Positions 1 to 10,748 of a stretch of 64,000 nt of DNA are shown in pieces. Under the pieces are notes generated by a model. It was not told where the DNA came from, ran no database searches, and was given only the letters and a program-made list of their open reading frames with translations. Source of the DNA: Andrena cerasifolii (taxonomy: Eukaryota > Arthropoda > Insecta > Hymenoptera > Andrenidae); the NCBI RefSeq assembly GCF_050908995.1, contig NC_135132.1, positions 8,675,001 to 8,739,000 on the forward strand. Reading direction: 5' to 3'. The translations under genes were made by a program, and so were the position numbers. Position 1 is the first letter of the stretch. Every line of letters begins with the position of its first letter.

Positions 1-60
1 TCCATGAAGCGTTTCGAGCTCGGAGAGGCGCAGCTCTACCTCGCGGCTGTGCTGGCGCAG
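1..60 (+). CDS. Possible upstream coding exon (3' part), perhaps of the STAC gene
   Basis: The window opens in a sequence that reads without a stop in frame 1 as SMKRFELGEAQLYLAAVLAQ and ends CAG|GTATTA, a plausible 5' splice site. The boundary falls between codons, and the next recognised plus-strand exon (10594) also starts at a codon boundary, so the two can be joined in frame. The assignment to the STAC gene is an inference from phase, strand and order. Its left end lies outside the window. Confidence 0.4.
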
Positions 61-240
61 GTATTATCTATTAATATTACCCGTTAACAAATACGGTGGA
101 AAGAGAAGGCGGCTTTTCACCGACAATTAGAGGCGGTTCTTTGCATTCTGCTTCTATGTATAAAATAGTAACGAAAGTTCCGTTTTATGGGCAGGCTTTA
201 TAAGATTAAACTGTATAAAATTCTACTGGATTCTAGGAGT

Positions 241-920
241 ACTAGTATTGGGGGCTAGGGCTACTAGTATTAAAGCCTAAGACTACTAGAATTAGTGTCT
301 TAGTAGACTTCACGTATTAGAACTTATGAGTCTTAGTATTTGAGAGTAGGACTACTAGAATCGGTGTCAATTACCAGCATTAGTATTTAGGACTGCTAGT
401 ACTAGGACTTATGACTACTAGTACTAGGACTTATGACTACTAGTACTAGGACTTATGACTACTAGTACTAGGACTTAGGACTACTAATACTAGGGCTTAT
501 GACTACTAGTACTAGGGCTTGTGAATACTAGTACTAGGACTTAGGACTACTAATATTAGGGCTAATGATTACTGATACTAGGGCTTATGACTACTAGTAC
601 TAGGACTTAGGACTACTAATACTAGGGCTTATGCCTACTAGTACTAGGGCTTGTGAATACTAGTACTAGGACTTAGGACTACTAATATTAGGGCTTACGA
701 CTACTGGTACTAGGGCTTATGACTACTAGTACTAGGACTTGTGACTACTAGTACTAGGGCTTAGGACTACTAATACTAGGGCTTGTGACTACTAGTACTA
801 GGACTTAGGACTACTAATATTAGGGCTTATGACTACTGATACTAGGGCTTGTGACTACTAGTACTAGGACTTGCGACTACTAGTACTAGGGCTTAGGACT
901 ACTTGTATTAGTAGATACTT
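241..920. repeat. Minisatellite, 22-bp unit
   Basis: About thirty head-to-tail copies of a unit close to GACTACTAGTACTAGGACTTAT. They are nearly perfect around 410-480 and degrade toward both ends; looser relatives of the unit run on to about 1200. The unit contains the palindrome ACTAGT. Variants replace GGACTTAT by GGGCTTAT or GGGCTTGT. No function is apparent. Confidence 0.9.
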
Positions 921-1329
921 ACAACTATACAGTAGTATTCGAGTTTAAGTTTACTAGTATTAGGACTTAGAACTCGTAGTGTTAGTGCTCAGAACTACTA
1001 GTATTGACACTCAGGACTACTATATAGTATGGAAGTCTAGGCTTAACAGTATTAGAGTCTAGAGATACTAGTTTTCAAGCTTAAGGGTAACTATATAGTA
1101 TTAAGGTTCAGGAATACTAGTATTAGGTATTAGCACTTAAGACTACTAATACTAGGACTTACTGCTACTAGCATCACTGCTCAGGACTCCCAGTATCAGA
1201 GCCGTAAAATCCTACTATCAAACTCTACAGCTCCTGCCGTCGCAATGACGCATTACCACCACTAGAATTGAACACTACACTGGCACTACACTCCAGAACT
1301 ACTAATATCACTATCACTATACAGTATTT

Positions 1330-1830
1330 TTCATCTGATGACCCCAACGTCCACTAGAACCGTCTCGAACCGTCTCGGACCGCGAGAGGGGGGGATCGGT
1401 GACACTAATACCGCCGCGGACCCAGGCCTGCCCCTGTCCCCGGCACGCGTCGCTGCCAATCGAGGAACACTAAAACCGCGACGCAACAAAAGAAACTGTC
1501 GATCGAGCGGAGAAAAAGAGAACTGGTCACGCAGCGTCACTCGACTCTCGAGAGGGTCGTGGCTCAGCCGATTAAAATTAGCACGAGCCTCTCCCATTGT
1601 TCCCTTCCACGGGCCGCGAACAAGTACAATGCACCTTGCCAGCCTCGCCGCCGCACCTGCACGTGCAGTGCCGAGCTTCCGTCCAGTCGAGCGCCGCTTT
1701 CGTGCCCTTGCTCGTCGACCGGGCCCTCCGCTTCGCGCCCGGGGGATCGTCGGTTTATTGGATCTGCCTGGATCCAGGGGGGCGCGAGACCCGCGTGGCG
1801 ACAGGTAGAAAAGGAAGAGGTGGAACTGAG
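1330..1830. other. GC-rich, CpG-rich island without a recognisable gene
   Basis: Base composition changes sharply from the AT-rich repeat before it to CpG-rich DNA, and several short overlapping open frames occur on both strands. None has a recognisable domain, and frames on both strands are open as expected of GC-rich DNA. It could be a regulatory element or an unseen non-coding exon. Confidence 0.4.
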
Positions 1831-2796
1831 GTACCCTGGTGAATTTTGGCGTACTGGCAATCGATACCTAGTTGTGAGTAAATCGACGAGATAGTCGCGA
1901 TGAGGGGGGTGATTAATTCGCGTTTTGTGGAGGGTGAAGAGTGGGGGTGGTGGATGGAAGGGTGGATTGTACGGGAAAGCTTCTTTGAGGGTTTTCGAGG
2001 TGGGGGTTGGATACTGTGTGTGGTGGAGTTTGTGGTACTGTGGAGCTTTTAGTGTCAGAATTAATGGGGAAATATGAGGGAATTTTTAGGATAGTGGAGC
2101 ACTTACTTTCTTCGTAGTAGTTATTCTGTATTTTAAGGAGAGTGATGCAAGGAATGGTACCAAAAATCAAAAGTGAGATTAATGTGGGTAGTATCATAGA
2201 TTTTCCAACGTTGGAGATGCCTACTAATTTTGTGATGCTTTCACAATTTTCTAGTACGAGTGTTTTCGGTTTAAGAGTTAGTGCTACGCGGCCCCTTTCG
2301 ATTTCATTACATACAGTGTAGTGAAGCGTACAATTGTGTGCAATTGTCAGAATCTCACATTGTCTGACATATAACTGTCTACTCTACTTACGGTGGTGGT
2401 GAAGAGAAAGTAGAAAAGGTGAACGATATTAGAAACATCAGGATTTCATAAGCAGAAATCCAAGAAAAAGGTTTCCAAAGAAACCAGTTGCACCAAAAAT
2501 TTAAACTTTACCCCCAACCCTAACATCTAAAACATCCATTGAAATAAAAACTGTAGAATTTTCATTGCATTTGTCTTAAACAAAAAAAAATCGAAATTTA
2601 ATTTTTCGTTTATGCAACAACCCTTAAGGGGTTAAACTTCCTAACAACCACATATTGACAAAATCCATTCACTTCTCCTAATAAAACCCTGAAAACTCCT
2701 CAATAAAAATTCCCACAAACAAAATATAAAGCTCAAAAAAATTTAACAGAAATCTCAAACACATATTAACGCCCGAATGAAGAGTGAATACAATGA

Positions 2797-2875
2797 ATTC
2801 GTTGAAGAAATGAAGAAATGAAGAAATGAAGAAATGAAGAGATGAAGAAATGAAGAAATGAAGAAATGAAGAATA
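2797..2875. repeat. Simple repeat, 8-bp unit GAAGAAAT
   Basis: About nine consecutive copies of GAAGAAAT with one G substitution. On the minus strand this gives a phenylalanine/serine-rich open frame that is only a by-product of the repeat. Confidence 0.9.
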
Positions 2876-5504
2876 ATAAAAAGGGGGGTGTAAAACAGAA
2901 TGCATAGTACGAAATAAATGTAATTAAATTCAGCTGCCCAGCAAGAACAGCAAGAAAGGGTGTGCATAAAAGAAAATGGATTCCCCTGAAATTTTCCATT
3001 TGACCGAGCATCGGTTGGACACAAACTATGTAACACACCGCGATAAACGTGCACCACAGAATTCAATAATATTGATTTCCACACGACTTTCAAATATGTG
3101 CATGTGCTTGCGCATCGAATGCACGGCTCCGTCGAGGACGATTGGCCCGATTCGAGCGTCTGCAAAATTCCTGAATACGACCCGGTCTGATCCTCCTGGC
3201 GGCATGTCAAGAACTCCAAACACGATGAAATATGCTCCACTCAAGGCAAATAGGAAACATAGGAATTGCAACCGACATTTTTACATTTCTTTGAGCTCAG
3301 CGCAGGGGGTTGGTGAAAGAGAATAAAAGAATAGTCGTTAATAAATCGCTAAATATTTTTGGAGTCTATAAATCGGTGACTTTTGAGGCGCCTGGTTGAT
3401 TTAATTTGAGGTAAACAGAGCAGCCTAAATTTTAGTTAAAGAGGGATGAAATTAAAAATTCTTCAATTTTAAAAATATTCTATTTTAATCCGATCAGCTG
3501 TATGAACACGATACTTTATTAAAAAAAATAGGTTTTGAAAAATATCCTTGGGGATCTCAAATTCGAATTAAATTAACAAAATGTCTGATGCCTAAATTTA
3601 TTATAACAGTGGTATTAGTGTATGAATCACTTTAAAAATCTAAAACTCGAAATTCTAATATAAATCTGATTACCTATTTTAAAAAAAAAAATTTGACGAT
3701 ATATGGTATCTGTCAGCTAACAAATTTAAAATTCAAATCCCCTGCTCAAAAGCTACCCCACCATTAAAATACAACGAACCTCAACTAAAAAAATGTCCAA
3801 AAAAATACCCCTTAAAAATCAATAAACAAATATTTCTTCATCTAAAATATTCGCCCTCAAAGAAAATTATCGTCCCCAATGGAGTGCAAACTGGAGTGCA
3901 CCGAGTTACCAAACTTTGCCCGCCATTCTGCCCCGCGAAGTAGGTACACACGTATAGATATTCAGTCGCGGAGGGCTGGAGCAATCCAGCAGCCCCTTAG
4001 AACCGAGTTACGTAGACGTGGAGATCACAGATTACAGCTAGCTCGTTTAATCGTCTAACTCGCACAGGGTGGCGTGGGATCGATATTAGGGGCAAGTCGT
4101 GAAATTTTCAACAAGACGGGTCCTAATGGACCTGTCGACGGCCACCCGATACGAGTGTCCGTGGAACAAGCTGTCCAGGTATCGATAATTGGCCGCTTCG
4201 ACCAGTCCTAGCAATTTCCTTCGCATTAGGCGTTGACCTATTCTCCTCTGCGTCGCAGAAATCGAGGGTGAAAGAGGGAGATATATATTTACCCGCCCGG
4301 GGTGACAGCCCTCGAAAGCAGAGTCAAGAAGGGTGAAAGAAGTTTCAATAGTTGGTGCAGGCCCATAACGCTTTCTTCAAATATGCAGCGATCTCTTCAG
4401 ACGATTTGAACAAACGGCCCAATTATCAGCACTTCTTTGAAATATTCAGGGGGGCACCAGCGGCCAACGATGCTTTAAATTATTCAAAAATCTGTGTCGG
4501 TGGGGGTGCTGAAATATTCAGAAACAGTTCTAACGACTGAGGCACTTTCGATAGTTGGAAAGTTTGTCGCCGAGATTTTCGTGGAATGTTTGAGAACTAT
4601 TAGAAACTCTGGTGGAGTACTAAAATGTTGGAAGTGTCTCGATTGTTGAGATTACAGTGGCATTTAAAGGCAGGGGAATTATTAGAAAATTATTAGATGA
4701 TAAGGAAGTGCTGTAAAATGTTTAATAGCTCTGGGGTGTTTAGGGGTGACCTAGTTGGGGAATTTGTCTTAAGATATTTGAAGCTGCTAAGCGTATTATT
4801 ATTCATTGGGAAGGTTCAGAAGGGATTCGGCTGTAAGTATTTTGTCAAATGCTTGAGATCTGCCTCAGTCACCTGTGACATCAAAGTGTTAAAAGGGGTG
4901 CCAATTATCTGGATTATTCTAGGATACTTAAACCTACTCTAATGCTATTAGTGTCTTCTCGGGGTTAAGTGAGCTGCCTATTGTCTATTTTGTGAATAGT
5001 CAGCAGTTCTTGTGATTGAGTATTCTGAAAATCGTGGCTCGAAGTGCTCCAATTACTAAATGAAGTATGAAGACTCTCCAATCAGAAAGTAATCCAAGAC
5101 ATCTTCGCAAACTTTCTCCAGACCAGTCAAGAGTTCTTCACCTGCTAGCAGGATTCACGAAGTATCAAAAGTACCACTCTTAATCCTCAAAAATACCCCA
5201 AAGTGTATTCAGGAACTACTGAATGACAACCACTGGAAAGTACTCCACCTGACATCCTCACAAATTGCTCAAGAACCCATGCAAATTGTAAGAGTCTCAG
5301 AACATTCGAAGCATTCGTCAAAAGTGCCCTAAGTACTTTTCAAAAATACCTTCATCAATCTTCCCAAAAGCCATCCAAAGGTACTCCACATAACACGGCA
5401 TAAAATCATCCAAAACCTCTTAAAAAAAATCAAAAATGTCGTAGCATAAACTACCATTGCTCATCAAAAATACCCCAAGTACTTTTTCAAAATTCCTCCA
5501 TCAA

Positions 5505-6240
5505 TCTTCTCAAAGGTACTCCACCTATTATATCCGTCCCCAAATCATCCAAAACCCTTGAAACCACCACAAACCCAGAAACCTACAAAACCTACTTTTT
5601 CTCATCAAAAATACCCCAAGTACTTTTTCAAAATTCCTCCATCAATCTTCTCAAAGGTACTCCACCTATTATATCCGTCCCCAAATCATACAAAACCCTT
5701 GAAACCACCACAAACCCAGAAACCTACAAAACCTACTTTTTCTCATCAAAAATACCCCAAGTACTTTTTCAAAATTCCTCCATCAATCTTCTCAAAGGTA
5801 CTCCACCTATTATATCCGTCCCCAAATCATCCAAAACCCTTGAAACCACCACAAACCCAGCAACCTACAAAACCTACTTTTTCTCATCAAAAATACCCCA
5901 AGTACTTTTTAAAAATTCCTCCATCAGTCTTCTCAAAGGTACTCCACCTATTATACCCGTCCCCAAATCATCCAAAACCCTTGAAACCACCACAAACCCA
6001 GCAACCTACAAAACCTACTTTTTCTCATCAAAAATACCCCAAGTACTTTTTCAAAATTCCTCCATCAATCTTCTCAAAGGTACTCCACCTATTATATCCG
6101 TCCCCAAATCATCCAAAACCCTTGAAACCACCACAAACCCAGAAACCTACAAAACCTACTTTTTCTCATCAAAAATACCCCAAGTACTTTTTCAAAATTC
6201 CTCCATCAATCTTCTCAAAGGTACTGGGTTCCACTTATTA
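5505..6240. repeat. Minisatellite, 141-bp unit, about five copies
   Basis: Five almost identical 141-bp units (47 codons) follow one another; the last is interrupted by a few extra bases near 6226 (GTACTGGGTTCCAC). Because 141 is divisible by three, an open frame runs through the whole array (5558-6340) with a lysine/proline-rich repeated peptide. The frame has no domain, the array sits inside an intron and its base composition is that of the flanks, so I read it as a satellite rather than a gene. Confidence 0.9.
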
Positions 6241-6479
6241 TATCCGTCCCCAAATCATCCGCAACCCTTCACACCACCACAAACCCCGAACCCTAAAAAA
6301 CCTACCCTTGCCGATCAAAAACATCCCAAAGCACCCCTGAAAGCTTCTCCGCCGAAATCCCCAAAGAACTCAAGCACCCCCAAACCATTCAAAACCCCAT
6401 CCAGCCAAAAACCCTTCCCCACCAACCAACCTCCCCCTCTCCCAAACCTCACCACGACCGCAGTCCCCCGTGAAGCCAT

Positions 6480-7440
6480 TCAAGAGTCCTCGAAGCGCCG
6501 TGGCGCGAAAAGTCAAAGCAGAGGAGCTTGGCGCGCCGCGGGCGCCGGCCAGAAACACCGACCATCCACGGAAGACGAATAAATACGGCGCGCAATCGCG
6601 CGACATGCGCCCTCCCAACTGGGTCACCGTTCAACGCCGCCGTCTGAAAATCCATTCCCGTGGTTCGAGTCCGCCTTCCTAGGTCAGGGCAGCAGGAGCA
6701 GCCTCTGTGGTCCTCGCGAGAATGGGTTGGACAACGTTGCGCACACGAGTAGTTAGTATCCCCCGTCGACACCTGCACCGCCTGGCCTCAGCCCCGTCCA
6801 TCCTGGGTCCGGGTCGTCCTGGCCCACCTCCGCCAGGGGCTAGGCCATGAACGAACGCTATTCCCCGATTAGCGACTGCCACGGCGTTGCTCCTTACGCG
6901 GGGAGGGGAGCAGTGTTTGTTGCTATGCAGCTGCCTGTGGTTAGGCTAGGTGGTCCTGTGCCCAGGGCATTGGTAGCGGGCCCCGGAGGCGGGGATAGTG
7001 GTGCTGTCGTCACGCATCGGTGTACACTTTGTGGGGGTCAGTGATGCCTCGGCCTAATCTCGGCCGATCGCTACGCGGTTGTTATGGGGGGACTGGTCAC
7101 GTGGCAAGGCTCGGGGTCTTGTTGTGGTGCGTTGTGTGGGGGTTCGTTGACACGTGGCGGGCACGGTTCGAGGCACGTGTCCACTGGAATGCGTCGTCGT
7201 GCGCTTCTGCTGGCGGACCGTCCAAGGGAGAGCTTTTTACCTGCCCAGGGAGAATGGACTCTTCTGAGGGCCCCTTTGTGCGCTCCGTGCGTCGCCCGCG
7301 TGGTGCATTGTGGGACGGCTGGGCTGAGCGGCGTCGGGGGACACGCTTTAGGTTCCCACTCACTTGGTCGTGCTTTTGTGTTCTTGTGCTTCTATGCTTC
7401 TCTCTGCTTGCAACCGCGAACCGCGTGAGTCGATTCACAG
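6480..7440. other. GC-rich island in the STAC intron with a CACGTG cluster
   Basis: This roughly 1-kb island is much richer in GC and CpG than its flanks. Open frames occur on both strands (for example 7020-7532 plus and 7097-7573 minus), but none shows a domain or splice-compatible continuation. Three perfect CACGTG motifs lie within 82 bp at 7098, 7151 and 7174. A promoter or enhancer is the likeliest reading. Confidence 0.4.
7098..7179. promoter_or_regulatory. Cluster of three CACGTG E-boxes
   Basis: CACGTG occurs at 7098-7103, 7151-7156 and 7174-7179, each in a different local context, so they are not copies of a tandem repeat. CACGTG is the site of bHLH factors such as CLOCK/CYCLE, MYC/MAX and MITF. 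Whether any of them binds here is unknown. Confidence 0.35.
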
Positions 7441-8683
7441 AGGACGGGGGTGTCTGTTGCCGTTGCTGGTCGAGTCTCTTTGACGCAGATTTTGGAAACT
7501 CGGGAACTCGGGAACGCAAATATGTTCGTTGAGAAGTGCTTGAGAGCTGGGGAGAAAATATTAAAAGATTCAAATTTTAGCCTCGCGAACGTTTTCAACC
7601 CTCTTTTCTGACTTTGCACACGTCCAGTGAAAAGTTGATTTTTTGAGAATTACTGATGCTTCGGGAACTTCGGAAACCTGAAAAATCCTGGAATTTTTTG
7701 ATTCATGAATTTTTTTAACTGTTTGAAAATCGTAAAGGTCTTGCAAGTTACGAATTACTGAAGCTACTTGGAAATTTTGAACTTGTTGAGTTTTGAATTT
7801 TTTTAACGACCTGTACGTTGAGGACCTTGGAAGTTTATAAACTCTGGGGGATCCACAGCCTTCTGAATCTCCATTCTTGAAATATCACGCGGTTGATGCA
7901 CTTTCACCCTCCCACTCCCACCCTCCACTTTCCCTTTGAATCAATGAATTCCTTAATACAATGGCGTATTAAAATTTCTCTCTCTCGATCAAAATAACAT
8001 CCTCTCTTCTCAGTTAAAGAATATTTGTCAGAAATTTCATTCAACTACTTACCTCATAATTAACGTCAATGTTGAACATTAATTGTTACTTAGTATTCTT
8101 TCATAAATTGTAACATTTTATTTAAAAATTGGAAGGACTCCATATTCCTTCAGTGGCATTGATATTTGTTTATGCTGTATAGTGCTCTATACAACTCTCC
8201 TGAACACTGTGTTTTAAGATAACATTGAATACAGCTTGCTCGTGTGGTCGATGCACCTCCAGTCTCTTTATGAATGGACTCACCACAATATATCCAATCC
8301 TGGATACAATAGCATAATATGTACATGGCAGTCCGTTCGAAATCAATAGTAGTCCGATTCCCAACAATACTATTCAGTATGGCTTGAATTAGGAACATCT
8401 GGTGACACGTAGTTATTAAAACATTCCATCGATCGTTGAATTAATTTGCAATTAAGCTATGCAGTAAGGACAGTTTTTATTTAACTATTTGATGAAAAGA
8501 AAACTATTTCTAATACAAATGAATGCAGCTGCTGACTTCGTTTCACGATAATATTAATTAATAATTCAATTAGTTAGCAAAATAGTGGGGTCCAGGTAAT
8601 TGGACTAATCGAGTGTTTCAATAATCACTACCGACGCAATTGCATCTATATAAATGTCATTGATTTTTTTAGATAAAGTGGAC

Positions 8684-9361
8684 CACAGGCCACAGGATTT
8701 TTTTTTAAATTTGGAGGGTGATTTTAGAAGCCTTCTTTTACGATATTAGAAATTTTATATTTAGCCTGACCTTGTGAACAATTCTTCTTCAAAATTTCTC
8801 CACCCCGGAGAATATTTTTTTCCAAAATTTTCTAAATAGAAAACAATTTACCACGGGCCACAAGATTTTTTTAAAAAAAATAGAGGGTGATTTTAGAAGC
8901 CTTCTTTTACGATATTAGAAATTTTATATTTAGCCTGACCTTATGAACAATTCTTCTTCAAAATTTCTCCACCCCGGAGAATATTTTTTTCCAAAATTTT
9001 CTAATTAATTTAAAACAATTTACCACGGGCCAGAGGACTTTTTAAAAAATTTAGAGGGTGATTCTAGAAGCCTTCTTTTACGATATTAGAAATTTTATAT
9101 TTAGCCTGACCTTATAAAAATTCTTCTTCAAAATTTCTCCACCCCGGAGAATATTTTTTTCCAAATTTTTCTAATTAATTTAAAACAATTTACCACGGGC
9201 CACAGGATTTTTTAAAAAAATTAGAGGGTGATTTTAGAAGCCTTCTTTTACGATATCAGAAATTTTATATTTAGCCTGACCTTATAAAAATTCTTCTTCA
9301 AAATTTCTCCACCCCGGAGAATATTTTTTTCCAAAATTTTCTAATTAATTTAAAACAATTT
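8684..9361. repeat. Tandem repeat, about 168-bp unit, four copies
   Basis: Four units begin near 8684, 8851, 9023 and 9192, each opening with a CCACRGGCCACAGGAT-like block and containing GAAGCCTTCTTTTACGATAT and CTCCACCCCGGAGAAT. CCGGAG preceded by CTCC forms a small hairpin in every copy. The array ends at about 9361. Confidence 0.9.
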
Positions 9362-9406
9362 TCCTACTCGAAGCAACCCCTTCAAGCGTCTGTAATTTCT
9401 CAAAAA

Positions 9407-10593
9407 GTGAACGCCAGATGGTATGAGATATTTAAGAAATTATTTTTTAGTACTTTGTGCCATTATTTTCAAAAATCGTTTTTTATTCAAAGCAACTTTT
9501 TCAATGCTATGCGATTCTTTTCTTCAAGTTTCTCCAGCTGGGCACAGAGAAGTTACTCACGGGTAATTTGTTCAAAGGCTAATAAAAATAGACGGGCATC
9601 GAATGGAAGAAAAAATGAACACGCATGCCACCGTGGACGTTCAGGTGTTCTCTGTCAAATCCAATTAACGCGCCAGCTCCTTCGTCGCATTAAAACCGAG
9701 CTGGCTTCCCTTTTTATTCGACATCTATTTACTCAGTTGGTCGTCCGCGGCCCGTCAAACAACTCGTGCAGAAATGTGACAATTTGCATCGCCGAAAGTG
9801 ACGAGTTCTCTGTCCCAAAGCTGGACACGTTACCATTCAGCCGACTTTCAATATTTCACAAAGCGACGGCACTTTTATCTTCCGTTATTAAATTCGATTT
9901 TTCTTTACCTACCAGAATTCTATGATTTTACCCAAAGTAGTCATTGGGTGTATTTTGTAGAAAATCTTTCAGGAATAGAGAAGCAGTGAAAATGGTAAAT
10001 AAGAAGAAAGTTTGGGAATTTATTGAGTGAAAGTAGTGGAGCAGTGAATTCTGAGCGATTTGCGGGGGTGGGAAGTGGCTTTCGTTTATTAAATATAAAT
10101 TATTTAACCGTTTAGATGGCAATCTGCGAGATGTAAACGTGACGCATAAATCGCGTGCGGGAGTCTCTTCGTCGCGTTTGATGAACGTGTTCTCTGAACG
10201 CGCATCGGCGTTCTCCGCCCGATGATAGCCGTCCGATACACTCAGGAAATTAAAATATAATACTCAGTGACAATATTAACGAACATAATCCAGGCAGCAA
10301 TTTTATAATGCAAAACCAGATAACGATGGTACATTAGCAACGAAAAAAAACAAGCAGAAGATGAAAAATGACGGAGCATAAATTCACTGCGAATAAATTT
10401 GAAAGAAAAAAAATGAAAAAAGGCACTAAATTACTAAATGCAAATTAAAAACATAATCGGGCGAGAGTATCCTTGCGATTTTTCTGCACTAGGGAAGAAA
10501 TCGACCCAATGATTGAAAAATTTATTTAAACAATAAATAATTCTTTGGTTTATTGAGCCAGATATTTTACCGAGCATTCGTTTTGGATTTTAG
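9407..10593 (+). other. Intronic stretch before the STAC exon at 10594
   Basis: Nothing coding is recognisable. A short plus-strand open frame (9407-9925) has no domain. The stretch ends in the acceptor TTGGATTTTAG that precedes the exon. Confidence 0.4.
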
Positions 10594-10748
10594 AAAGAGC
10601 TGTTCGGCGGTGGAGAAGCTGGGCAACCGGATGGGGTGAGCGGCCGGAAGATGTCGAACGGCTCGACCGGAAGCACCAAGCACAAATGGCTGAAAGCGTT
10701 CAAAAGCTTGAAGACGAGCTCGCCGCCAACCCCGCCGTCGGGGGACAA
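10594..10748 (+). CDS. Stac: STAC exon: N-terminal basic, Ser/Thr/Pro-rich segment
   Basis: The acceptor TTTTAG precedes codon KELFGGGEAG; the exon continues with a GSTKHKWLKAFKSLK segment and ends GGGGACAA|GTCAGT. Two bases of a codon remain and are completed by the first A of the next exon. A methionine (codon 10654, RKMSNGST) could serve as an internal start if the upstream exon does not belong here. Confidence 0.75.

Larger units (their letters stand above)
61..10593 (+). other. Long first visible intron of the STAC gene (about 10.5 kb)
   Basis: The sequence between the two exons is mostly AT-rich and shows no recognisable protein. It holds minisatellites at 241-920, 5505-6240 and 8684-9361, a short 8-bp repeat at 2797-2875, and GC-rich islands at 1330-1830 and 6480-7440. 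The second island carries three CACGTG motifs. The stretches 921-1330, 1900-2790, 2880-5500 and 7530-8680 hold nothing I can name. Confidence 0.45.

Noticed and set aside
5558..6340. 260-codon plus-strand open frame with a repeated Lys/Pro-rich peptide
   Set aside because: It is the translation of a 141-bp satellite whose unit is a multiple of three; no domain, and it lies inside an intron.
7020..7573. Protein-coding gene in the GC island (170-codon plus frame, 158-codon minus frame)
   Set aside because: Both strands are open over the same stretch, composition alone explains it, and no domain or splice partner is seen.
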